This document shows, piece after piece, positions 1-5,430 of a stretch of DNA of 5,518 bases. Under the pieces are notes generated by a model that had not been told where the DNA came from, made no database searches, and saw only the letters and a program-made list of their open reading frames with translations. The stretch comes from an uncultured Atopobium sp. (GTDB lineage: Bacteria > Actinomycetota > Coriobacteriia > Coriobacteriales > Atopobiaceae), in the NCBI GenBank assembly GCA_938028565.1, contig CALIZS010000017.1:1-5518 (forward strand). Direction: 5' to 3'. The translations under genes and the position numbers were made by a program. The stretch's first letter is position 1, and every line of letters begins with the position of its first letter.

Positions 1-43
1 ACCAAAAGTGCAGGTATGTTACACGTCATGCAGGTCATCCACA
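1..43. other. Non-coding end of window, with a short direct repeat
   Basis: This stretch lies beyond the terminator of the operon and shows no credible coding region. It contains the heptamer TGCAGGT twice, at 9-15 and 29-35, on the same face of the helix (20 bp start to start). Such spacing is compatible with a regulator site upstream of a gene lying to the left of the window, but two heptamers alone are weak evidence. Confidence 0.3.
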
Positions 44-76
44 GAAAAACCGCCTCTTCTTTTCAGAAAAGGCGGT
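44..76 (-). terminator. Intrinsic terminator at the end of the seven-gene operon
   Basis: Read on the minus strand, a 7-bp GC-rich stem (49-55 with 70-76, ACCGCCT against AGGCGGT) is followed after one mismatch by a further 4-bp stem (57-60 with 65-68) and a 4-base loop. The stem is directly followed by a run of T (complement of 45-49). This is a textbook Rho-independent terminator for leftward transcription and lies about 107 nt after the last stop codon. On the plus strand the stem is followed by CTGACA rather than T, so it is directional. Confidence 0.85.
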
Positions 77-183
77 CTGACAATCGCAAGAAAAACGCTG
101 TTGTACGTTAGCTGAACGCAAGCTGTGGGTTAGTTACGCACTTGGCAAGCGCTTAACGCGCACTGACACGCGTCTATACGTTC
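77..183 (-). other. 3' untranslated trailer between last gene and terminator
   Basis: A 107-nt stretch without a credible gene separates the aldolase stop codon from the terminator. It holds the palindrome AAGCGCTT at 147-154 and an imperfect hairpin around it (GTTA and TAAC arms on the minus strand), with no T-run, so that hairpin is not itself a terminator. The palindrome resembles the core of LacI-family or CcpA operators but matches the flanks poorly. No function can be assigned; the trailer may simply be an RNA-stabilising 3' UTR. Confidence 0.3.
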
Positions 184-834
184 TTATGCAGTCTGCATCT
201 TTGCGCGTGTCTCATCAATGATGGCACGTACCTTAGCTGCGTTAGCGGCAATCTCCTCTTTTGAGCCCTTAGTAAGCAGGCTTCCCATGCCGCAGCAATC
301 AACGCCGCGCTCAAGCCACTCAGCAAGGTTGTCAAGATTAATGCCGCCAGAAGCCATCAGAGGCATCCAAGGAGTTGGAGTCTTAAAGAGGTTAACCAGC
401 TCAGGACCATAGACGTTAGAAATTGGGAAGCACTTAATAAAGGCAGCACCCATCTCAAGACTGTGGTTTGCCTCGGTCATAGTAGTACAACCAGGTGCGT
501 AAGGAATCTGATACAGGTTACACATACGAGCAACCTCATCAGAGCCGCAGTTAGCAACAATGAACTGAGCGCCAGCCATGATGGCAAGACGAGCAGTTGT
601 TGGCTCCATAACGGTACCTGCACCAACAATCATCTTGTCGCCAAGACGCTCTCTAATTGCAGCAATAACCTCGCCTGCGTTTGGCAGGGTGTAGCTAATC
701 TCCATTGCATGAACGCCGCCTTCTGCAAGGCCCTCAGCAATTTCAATACCACGCTCAACTGTTGGGACGCGAACAACTGCAAACGCACAGGTATCTACCA
801 GTGCCTGAGAAACAGCAGCTTTCTGCATCTTCAT
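184..834 (-). CDS. KDPG/KHG (Eda)-family bifunctional-type aldolase
   Basis: A 216-residue cytosolic TIM-barrel class I aldolase of the Eda family (usual length about 205-220). The family cleaves 2-keto-3-deoxy-6-phospho sugar acids (or 4-hydroxy-2-oxoglutarate) to pyruvate and an aldehyde. Visible landmarks are the general acid/base Glu45 in GGVHAMEIS, GAGTV at 71-75, the Schiff-base Lys134 in FIKCFP, and the phosphate-binding SGGIN (162-166) and GMGS (182-185). The start is placed at the ATG at 834: AAGGAG at 844-849 sits 9 nt upstream, whereas the in-frame ATG at 843 directly abuts it, and this start puts Glu and Lys almost exactly at the E. coli Eda numbers (45, 133). After the Glu, the protein reads EISYTL where classical KDPG aldolases have EVTLRT, so the substrate-carboxylate Arg is missing, as I also recall for the galactonate enzyme DgoA. 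Substrate stereochemistry is therefore open. It is the last gene, 72 nt after the other aldolase gene. Confidence 0.88.
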   Translation of the reverse strand: MKMQKAAVSQALVDTCAFAVVRVPTVERGIEIAEGLAEGGVHAMEISYTLPNAGEVIAAIRERLGDKMIVGAGTVMEPTTARLAIMAGAQFIVANCGSDEVARMCNLYQIPYAPGCTTMTEANHSLEMGAAFIKCFPISNVYGPELVNLFKTPTPWMPLMASGGINLDNLAEWLERGVDCCGMGSLLTKGSKEEIAANAAKVRAIIDETRAKMQTA

Positions 835-906
835 ATACAACATCTCCTTGTAAATGTATCTCGCTCCACCCTATTGAGCTGGCGAGAAACCCGTCATTTT
901 TGATTC
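835..906 (-). other. Spacer with hairpin ahead of the Eda-family gene
   Basis: The 72-nt gap between the two aldolase genes contains the arms TCTCGC (859-864) and GCGAGA (882-887), a 6-bp stem with a 17-base loop, followed by the AAGGAG ribosome binding site at 844-849. No T-run follows on the minus strand, so it is not a terminator. Its 5' arm and flank (CGGG, then TTTCTCG, on the minus strand) resemble a stretch in the IIB-IIC spacer near 4640-4654. Confidence 0.4.
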
Positions 907-1803
907 TTAGTTATAAGCAATTCCGTAATGGTCAAGCATTGCATAGATCTTCTCGTCAACACCCTCTGCAACCTCAGTAACAGGGAAACGAGCAGGACCA
1001 ACAGGGTATCCAGCAAGCTCAAGAGAACGCTTAAGCGTCTGAGGGGTGCTTCCAAGGTGAAGGATGTCGCGAATTGGCTCAATCTCTGCCTGCAGGCGAG
1101 CTGCTTCCTCTGCATTTCCTGCCTCAAGAGCCTTCCAAAGATCAACAACGACCTTGGTAATAAGGTTTGCGGTACCTGCAATAGTACCCTGAGCTCCAAG
1201 AGTATGAGCCTCAGAGATCTTTCCGTCAGAGCCAACAAGTACGTCTACGTCGTGACCAGCGGCAGCGTCCAGATAATCCTTGAGGTTATCAATGTTGCCA
1301 GAGCTGTCCTTGATACCCTTGATGTTCTCAATGGTTACGAGCTGCTCAACAGCCTCTTTAGAGATATTCTTGCCCGTTCCCTTAGGAATGTTGTACAGAA
1401 GGACAGGAATCTTAACGCTTGCTGCAACGGTTTTGAAGTACTCAACCAGCTGCTGGTCAGAAATACCCAGGAAGTAAGGGTTGATGACAGAAAGTGCGTC
1501 AGCACCAATGGCTTCCGCCTCGCGGCTCATGTAGAGAGCCTCTTTTGTTGAGCAAGCGCCGGTTCCTACGTAAACAGGAAGACGACCTGCGGTTTTCTCG
1601 ATAATAAACTTGGAGAACTTGATCTTCTCGTCAGGGTTACAAACGTGGAACTCACCGTTAGAACCAAACGTAAAGATACCGTCAGCACCCTCGGAGATGA
1701 GCTTTTCTAGAAGCTGCTCAGCTGCTTCGTAGTTAATAGACTGTTCTTCGTCGCGGTTAAACGGCGTGACCATAGGGACAATAACGCCCTTAAATGTTGA
1801 CAT
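907..1803 (-). CDS. Dihydrodipicolinate synthase/N-acetylneuraminate lyase superfamily aldolase
   Basis: A 298-residue class I pyruvate aldolase (family length about 290-310), predicted cytosolic (beta/alpha)8 barrel. Landmarks are GSNGE at 47-51 (GTTGE or GSTGE in relatives), the catalytic Tyr137 in YNIP, the Schiff-base Lys165 in GIKDSSGN, and GSDG at 191-194. True DapA has an Arg five residues after the Tyr (YNVPSRTG) to hold the aspartate-semialdehyde carboxylate; here that place is Gly142 (YNIPKGTG). The operon around it is catabolic, so a lysine-biosynthesis role is unlikely. A 2-keto-3-deoxy-sugar-acid aldolase, like E. coli YagE or YjhH, or a sialic-acid-lyase-like enzyme fits better; the exact substrate cannot be read from the sequence. 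The start ATG has AGAGGAG upstream with a 5-nt gap, and lies 37 nt after the SIS gene. Family assignment is secure; function is inferred. Confidence 0.88.
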   Translation of the reverse strand: MSTFKGVIVPMVTPFNRDEEQSINYEAAEQLLEKLISEGADGIFTFGSNGEFHVCNPDEKIKFSKFIIEKTAGRLPVYVGTGACSTKEALYMSREAEAIGADALSVINPYFLGISDQQLVEYFKTVAASVKIPVLLYNIPKGTGKNISKEAVEQLVTIENIKGIKDSSGNIDNLKDYLDAAAGHDVDVLVGSDGKISEAHTLGAQGTIAGTANLITKVVVDLWKALEAGNAEEAARLQAEIEPIRDILHLGSTPQTLKRSLELAGYPVGPARFPVTEVAEGVDEKIYAMLDHYGIAYN

Positions 1804-1840
1804 ACAAACTCCTCTGTACGTATTTGGTGTTTATCTGTGG

Positions 1841-2449
1841 TTATTTGCCCTCGCGAATGGACGCACCAAGAGCTCCACCGGGATGCCACTTAACGTACTG
1901 CTCTGGGTTAAGGCCGTACTCGTTTTGAAGCAGGATAGAGAGGCACTGGAGCTCCATAATCTCAGCCAGAATTGAGGCGCGTGGTGGCTTGTTCATGGAA
2001 TCACCCTCCTGCTCAACACCTGCAATAAGGGCAACCTCTGCCTCGTTTGCCAGCCAAGAGTTAGGATTTCCGGTCAGCGCAATAATGTGCACGCCAACGT
2101 TCTTGAGGCAGGTAACGGTAGCCTTGAGCTCGCCTGTCTCGCCGGAGTTGGAAATAGCAATGACCACGTCACCAGGACGAGTCTGACCAGCAGATCCATG
2201 GACGCACTCGGTGCCGTGAAGCTCGTAGGTTGGAGTTCCAGTTGACGAGAAAAGCGATGCAGCATAACCGGAGACGTGACCTGGCTTACCAATACCGGTT
2301 ACGTGCAGACGGCCACCCTTTGCCTCTGCATCCAAAATAAGCTTTTTAGCTGCAGAAAGCGCATCAAAATCAATGCTCTCTACATACTGATGAAGCGACT
2401 TTCCCACAATGGAGAGAAACTCATGAACCTGCTCTTTTTCAGTTGCCAT
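1841..2449 (-). CDS. Stand-alone SIS-domain sugar-phosphate isomerase (KdsD/GutQ/KpsF-like)
   Basis: A 202-residue cytosolic protein made of one SIS (sugar isomerase) domain, the fold that binds phosphosugars and often carries out aldose-ketose isomerisation. It resembles the N-terminal half of arabinose-5-phosphate isomerases: GIGKPGH with Lys55, SSTGTPTYELHGTE (69-81), the phosphate-loop SNSGE (100-104), Glu residues near 146-148, and HPGGALG (189-195) with the likely catalytic His189. E. coli KdsD and GutQ are about 320 residues because they add two CBS domains, which are absent here. The protein ends right after the SIS core, which is also the architecture of catabolic SIS proteins such as 6-phospho-3-hexuloisomerases. 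Making Kdo precursors is unlikely in this PTS and aldolase setting; isomerising the PTS product is more plausible. The start has AAGGAG 5 nt upstream, 56 nt after the membrane-protein gene. Confidence 0.85.
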   Translation of the reverse strand: MATEKEQVHEFLSIVGKSLHQYVESIDFDALSAAKKLILDAEAKGGRLHVTGIGKPGHVSGYAASLFSSTGTPTYELHGTECVHGSAGQTRPGDVVIAISNSGETGELKATVTCLKNVGVHIIALTGNPNSWLANEAEVALIAGVEQEGDSMNKPPRASILAEIMELQCLSILLQNEYGLNPEQYVKWHPGGALGASIREGK

Positions 2450-2505
2450 TACAACTCCTTTTCTGTCTGTGAGGCAGCGCTCAAAGACACTTACTACATG
2501 CTAAG

Positions 2506-3105
2506 CTAACGCGTCTCTTTGACCTTGTGCTGAGCCATAAGCTGCTCGATCTGCTCTTGAATTTGATCAAGCGTGTTGGCCATAAAAGGACGGTTAATGT
2601 CTACAAATTCAAATCCGGAAGGATGGCTTACCCAAGCGCCTTCAAGAAGTAGGCGGAGCGCCTTGCCCTGTCGGATGAGTTTGTAGCTTTTAATCTTGGT
2701 ATAGGGAACGACAAGTGCTTTTCTCTTGTCGGATTTTGCAAAGATACATACGTTTTTCTGTCCAAAATCAATAACATGAATACCGCTGGCAAAACGACTA
2801 AAGCGTTTTCCCATGGCTCGTGATGCAAACCACGTAATGGTGAGTCCTGCAATAACACCAACAAGACCCAAAATATTGCCACTTACATTGGCGTAAACCC
2901 AAAAGAAAAATGTCAGAGCAAGAGCAGCAAACGCCAGGAGCAAGTACAGAATTCCCTGAACCATCAAACGAGTTCTATCTTCAAGAACTTCTAGAACTAA
3001 CTGATCTTTAGGAAACTCTGGAGCAGGCTGTTTGTCAACGCTAAGTCCAAACATATCGCCAAGCACTGACTCAGTAACGCTTTTGTTGTTCTTCTCGTCT
3101 GCCAT
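2506..3105 (-). CDS. Two-helix membrane protein with PH-like (YcxB/bPH-type) cytosolic part
   Basis: A 199-residue protein of unknown function. Residues 1-46 are polar and charged, with no signal peptide. They are followed by two strongly hydrophobic segments at about 48-72 and 77-94 forming a helical hairpin, then a basic stretch (MGKRFSRF) that should lie on the cytosolic side. Residues 108-170 alternate hydrophobic and charged positions (VIDFGQKNVCIFAK, ALVVPYTKIKSYKLI), reading as a beta-rich domain like the bacterial PH/YcxB-type domains found after paired helices. The C-terminus (175-199) is an amphipathic charged helix. That family link is a pattern judgement, not a search result. The start has AAGGA about 5 nt upstream. 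The gene sits between transporter and enzyme genes and follows a hairpin that may lower its transcription. It may assist the transporter or may be an unrelated passenger. Confidence 0.75.
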   Translation of the reverse strand: MADEKNNKSVTESVLGDMFGLSVDKQPAPEFPKDQLVLEVLEDRTRLMVQGILYLLLAFAALALTFFFWVYANVSGNILGLVGVIAGLTITWFASRAMGKRFSRFASGIHVIDFGQKNVCIFAKSDKRKALVVPYTKIKSYKLIRQGKALRLLLEGAWVSHPSGFEFVDINRPFMANTLDQIQEQIEQLMAQHKVKETR

Positions 3106-3130
3106 GTTTTTCCTTGTTGTGAAGCTTTTA

Positions 3131-3163
3131 AAAGGGCGCCCGCGGGCTTTCCACGAGCGCCCT
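3131..3163 (-). terminator. Probable weak internal terminator after the IIC gene
   Basis: AGGGCGC (3133-3139) pairs with GCGCCCT (3157-3163), a 7-bp GC stem that extends inward by two further short paired steps (3141-3142 with 3154-3155, 3144-3145 with 3151-3152) to a 5-base loop. On the minus strand the stem is followed by only four T and then AAAA, so termination is probably partial. It falls 42-72 nt after the IIC stop codon and 28 nt before the next start. I see no convincing promoter between it and that next gene, so read-through from upstream is the likely source of downstream expression. Confidence 0.55.
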
Positions 3164-3204
3164 AAGAAACCGTAGAGCTGAGTAGGTGCTACAGAAATCT
3201 AGGC

Positions 3205-4512
3205 TTAGGCAAGACCAAAGAGTGAGCCGATGCCGTAGATGATAGAACCAACGATGTTGTAGTCAACGTTAGGGAAGGATGCCTCTGCAATTCCCAGCTG
3301 AGCAAATGCAGGATAGAGAATCAGAGGACCAGCGGTCAGGAAGATGCCAACCAGGAAGGAGCCAAGAAGAGCACCGCGCCATCCACCGTAAGCGTAACCA
3401 CAAACGCCGCAAGTACCACCAGAGAAGAAGCAGATGCCTGCTGCAGGAATCATGATGGTTGGGCTGTGGAATGCAACCATAAGTGCCATTGCAACAAGGC
3501 CGCCAAGGAAGGAGCCAATGAAGCCGATGATGACAGCGTTTGGTGCAAATGGGAAGATTGCAGGGCAGTCGACTGCAGGACGTGCATCTGGAATGAGCCT
3601 CTCGGAGATGCCGACAAATGCAGCGGTAATCTCAGCAATGAACTGACGGACGCCGTAAACAAGAACGGACATACCAGCAGCAAACTGAAGACCAGCAAGG
3701 AATGGCCAAATCCACCACACATCGTTACCAAAGTAGCTGGTGAATGGCTTGTTGTTTGCAAGAGTGTCGCCAAAGTGACCGGTGACAAGGCATGCAATAG
3801 TAACAACGTAGAACAGAACAATCATGAAGAGAGCAACGGAGAAGACAAAGTCCTTGAAGAGCTTGAAGAACTCTGGAAGCTCCTTAGCTTCCTTCTCGCC
3901 GTCCTCCTCATTCTTCTTAGCAAAGAGCTTTCCAACGTAACCGGAGAATGCATAACCGATGCAGTTGAAGTGGCCGATTGCGATGGAATCTCCACCAACA
4001 AGCTTGTTGACGAATGGCTGGCACAACGAAGGTAGTGCAGCACCGCAGAAGCCGAGGATGACACCACCAAGAACAATGGTGACCCACATTGGGAGACCAA
4101 GAGCAATGAAGACCAGTGCGAGTACGCAGGAGAAGTACAGGAAGTGCTGACCAGTCAAGAAGACGGACTTGAATGGGGTAAGCTTGGCAAACACAAGGTT
4201 CATGATGAAGCCAAGGACCATTACAAGAGCAACCTCAGTACCATAGGTATTCAGTGCAAGAGCAGTTGCGACCTCAACCTGGGTTACAACACCCTTAACA
4301 GCGAATGCACGACTAAACATGTCGCTGAAGATGTTGACCTGAGCGGACATAGCGCTAGAACCAATGTTGAAGATCATGAAGCCAATAATGGTCTTCACAG
4401 TTCCGGAGAAGACGTCCACAGCGGACTTCTTCTGCAGCAAGAGGCCGACAAGAGCAATAATGCCCATGATGACGGCTGTGTCTCTAAGCTGCATGAGAAT
4501 TGCATTGAGCAT
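3205..4512 (-). CDS. PTS system ascorbate-family EIIC membrane transporter (UlaA-like)
   Basis: A 435-residue polytopic membrane protein, about 10-11 hydrophobic segments, slightly shorter than E. coli UlaA (465). It moves the sugar across the membrane while IIB phosphorylates it. Family signatures are TVKTIIGFMIF (38-48), LTPFKSVFLTG (111-121), IGH (179-181, invariant-looking His181), GVRQFIAEITAAFVGISERLIP (287-308 region) and AVDCPAIFPFAPNAV (313-327) with Asp315, the counterpart of UlaA Asp314. Residues 198-214 form a charged loop (KKNEEDGEKEAKE) between the two structural halves. From memory of E. coli UlaA, LTGH is LTGQ here (Gln122) and GHQQQ is GHFNC (181-184), changes in the substrate cavity that argue for a substrate other than ascorbate. 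The start has AAAGGGA 6 nt upstream. It follows IIB after a 163-nt structured spacer, unusually long for PTS partners. Confidence 0.92.
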   Translation of the reverse strand: MLNAILMQLRDTAVIMGIIALVGLLLQKKSAVDVFSGTVKTIIGFMIFNIGSSAMSAQVNIFSDMFSRAFAVKGVVTQVEVATALALNTYGTEVALVMVLGFIMNLVFAKLTPFKSVFLTGQHFLYFSCVLALVFIALGLPMWVTIVLGGVILGFCGAALPSLCQPFVNKLVGGDSIAIGHFNCIGYAFSGYVGKLFAKKNEEDGEKEAKELPEFFKLFKDFVFSVALFMIVLFYVVTIACLVTGHFGDTLANNKPFTSYFGNDVWWIWPFLAGLQFAAGMSVLVYGVRQFIAEITAAFVGISERLIPDARPAVDCPAIFPFAPNAVIIGFIGSFLGGLVAMALMVAFHSPTIMIPAAGICFFSGGTCGVCGYAYGGWRGALLGSFLVGIFLTAGPLILYPAFAQLGIAEASFPNVDYNIVGSIIYGIGSLFGLA

Positions 4513-4675
4513 GCGTAATCCCTTTCAGCAAATAAACCGACGAACCTACTCAGATAAGTTCTCTCAATCAAGTGACAAGTACCTCTTGTCAAAGGTTTGG
4601 CGAGAGCTTCTCGCCGAAGGCAACCTGTGTTGCGTATGACGAGAAACTCCCGCCAAAAAAGATACAAAGGGGAGC
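4513..4675 (-). other. Structured 163-nt spacer between IIB and IIC genes
   Basis: The spacer holds no credible gene. It has three adjacent perfect inverted repeats: TGACAAG/CTTGTCA (4573-4579 with 4585-4591, loop 5), GGCGAGA/TCTCGCC (4599-4605 with 4609-4615, loop 3) and GCAAC/GTTGC (4620-4624 with 4629-4633, loop 4). A competing long fold pairs TTTGGCG 4596-4602 with CGCCAAA 4651-4657 and TTCTCG 4608-4613 with CGAGAA 4640-4645 around the GCAAC hairpin, with symmetric internal loops. It uses the bases of the middle hairpin, so the two folds exclude each other. No T-run follows on the minus strand, so these are not simple terminators. An RNA stability, cleavage or translation-control element ahead of IIC is the likeliest reading. 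Confidence 0.5.
4573..4592 (-). promoter_or_regulatory. Candidate operator palindrome overlapping a TTGACA box
   Basis: The perfect 7-bp inverted repeat TGACAAG-N5-CTTGTCA has the size and symmetry of a dimeric repressor site. On the minus strand it begins with TTGACA (4592-4587), identical to the sigma-70 -35 consensus. No good -10 box lies at the right distance (GATTGA after 17 nt), so an internal promoter for the IIC gene is not established, and the same bases could serve only as an RNA hairpin. Confidence 0.25.
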
Positions 4676-4975
4676 TTATGCGTTGTGCTCTGCGAGCCAA
4701 GCGGTGAGCTTTTCCTTCATCTCTGCCTTATCAACAATGTTGGTGATGCCAACAGCAGAAGGAACGCGATCGTCAGCGTTGAGCTCATCAGTGAGGTCAG
4801 ACATGGTAATAACAAGATCGCCATTGAAACCAATCAGGGAATCCAGATTACCGTGCTCAGTCTCGATTGGAAGATCATTCTCTTTGATGACCTGGTCAAT
4901 CTTGATCTTGAGCATCATGGAAGAACCCATGCCTGCACGGCAGCAAACCAGTGCGTGGAACTTCTTATCAGCCAT
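4676..4975 (-). CDS. PTS system ascorbate/galactitol-type EIIB (UlaB-like)
   Basis: A 99-residue cytosolic phosphocarrier, the normal length for stand-alone lactose/ascorbate-type IIB domains. It takes phosphate from the IIA histidine on a cysteine and passes it to the sugar bound by IIC. The N-terminal strand runs straight into the phosphate loop C12-R-A-G-M-G-S-S (CxxGxGSS), with Cys12 the expected phosphorylated residue; a second Cys11 sits just before it. Positions 19-31 (SMMLKIKIDQVIK) form the usual helix after the loop. Its ATG overlaps the IIA stop by one base (TAATG at 4973-4977), with AAGGAAGGTAGG in the end of IIA as ribosome binding site, so translation is probably coupled and equimolar with IIA. 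Ending at a TAA, it is followed by the long structured spacer before IIC. Confidence 0.92.
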   Translation of the reverse strand: MADKKFHALVCCRAGMGSSMMLKIKIDQVIKENDLPIETEHGNLDSLIGFNGDLVITMSDLTDELNADDRVPSAVGITNIVDKAEMKEKLTAWLAEHNA

Positions 4976-5430
4976 TACAACCTACCTTCCTTTGCGTGGA
5001 CAAGGTCCACAACATCTTTTGGTGACTGAGCTTTTTCAAGCTGAGCAAAGAAATCCGGATCGCTCAGCAATTCAACAAGAGACTGAAGGGCACTAAGGTG
5101 GCCTTCACTATCTTTTGCAGCAAGTGGGAAAAGGAACTTAACTGGATCGTTGTCTTTGCTACCAAACTCAACAGGATCCTTGAGTACGGTAATGCCTACT
5201 GCAGGCTCAAGTGCGCCAGACTCAGGACGTGCGTGTGGAAGGGCAACATGCTCGGTAATAACAATATAAGGGCCAAGTTCGTTGACACCTTTAATGATGT
5301 CATCAACATAGCCCTCAGTTACTTTTTTGTTATCGACGAGTGGTTGCGCAGACTTTCTAATTGCATCTTCCCAGTTAGAAGCTACAACATCGAGCTGCAC
5401 TAGGTCTTCGGTAAGGAGATCACTTAACAC
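4975..5430 (-). CDS. PTS system EIIA, fructose/mannitol superfamily (UlaC-like)
   Basis: A cytosolic phosphocarrier that receives phosphate from HPr on a histidine and hands it to IIB. The motif ALPHARPE carries the phosphorylated His (residue 66 with the start used here; residue 68 in E. coli UlaC). The C-terminal half has the family pattern VKFLFPLAA and the SLVELLSDPDF helix. The frame is open to an ATG at 5514 (179 residues), but the domain normally begins with an (M)LSDLL-type sequence, and GTG at 5430 gives exactly that with 151 residues, close to UlaC (154). AAGG/AGGTGG (5435-5441) lies 4-7 nt upstream of this GTG. The extra 28 residues of the longer form look unlike any domain and would otherwise be 5' leader. 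Family is clear; the start is a preference, since the region before 5514 is mostly outside the window. Confidence 0.88.
   Translation of the reverse strand: MLSDLLTEDLVQLDVVASNWEDAIRKSAQPLVDNKKVTEGYVDDIIKGVNELGPYIVITEHVALPHARPESGALEPAVGITVLKDPVEFGSKDNDPVKFLFPLAAKDSEGHLSALQSLVELLSDPDFFAQLEKAQSPKDVVDLVHAKEGRL

Noticed and set aside
147..154. AAGCGCTT as a CcpA/cre or LacI-type operator
   Set aside because: The flanks match the cre consensus poorly, and the site lies in the trailer of the operon rather than near a promoter.
463..903. Long plus-strand open frame opposite the Eda-family gene
   Set aside because: It is antisense to a gene with clear catalytic motifs. Its translation is rich in Cys, Asn and Ser with no domain pattern, as expected of an opposite-strand shadow.
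928..1551. 207-codon plus-strand open frame opposite the DapA-like gene
   Set aside because: It lies fully inside and antisense to a secure aldolase gene, with no recognisable motif or ribosome binding site.
907..1803. Calling the aldolase NanA of a sialic-acid operon
   Set aside because: No NanE, NanK or sialic-acid transporter is present and the transporter is a PTS. The motif set is compatible with several catabolic aldolases.
1841..2449. Assigning the SIS gene to Kdo biosynthesis as kdsD
   Set aside because: The CBS domains are absent and the neighbours are PTS and aldolase genes, with no lipopolysaccharide genes nearby.
3466..4035. 189-codon plus-strand open frame opposite the IIC gene
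   Set aside because: Its composition mirrors the antisense of a hydrophobic membrane protein (many Asn, Glu and Lys) and it has no family features.
4599..4615. Hairpin as an intrinsic terminator after IIB
   Set aside because: There is no T-run downstream on the minus strand (AAACC follows), so Rho-independent termination is not supported.
4395..4700. Minus-strand open frame running across the IIB-IIC spacer
   Set aside because: It overlaps the ends of both PTS genes in another frame, has no plausible start signal, and its translation does not look like a protein domain.
3205..4975. Calling this the canonical ascorbate (ula) operon
   Set aside because: The transporter family fits, but none of the ascorbate-6-phosphate enzymes is present and the IIC cavity residues differ from E. 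coli UlaA.
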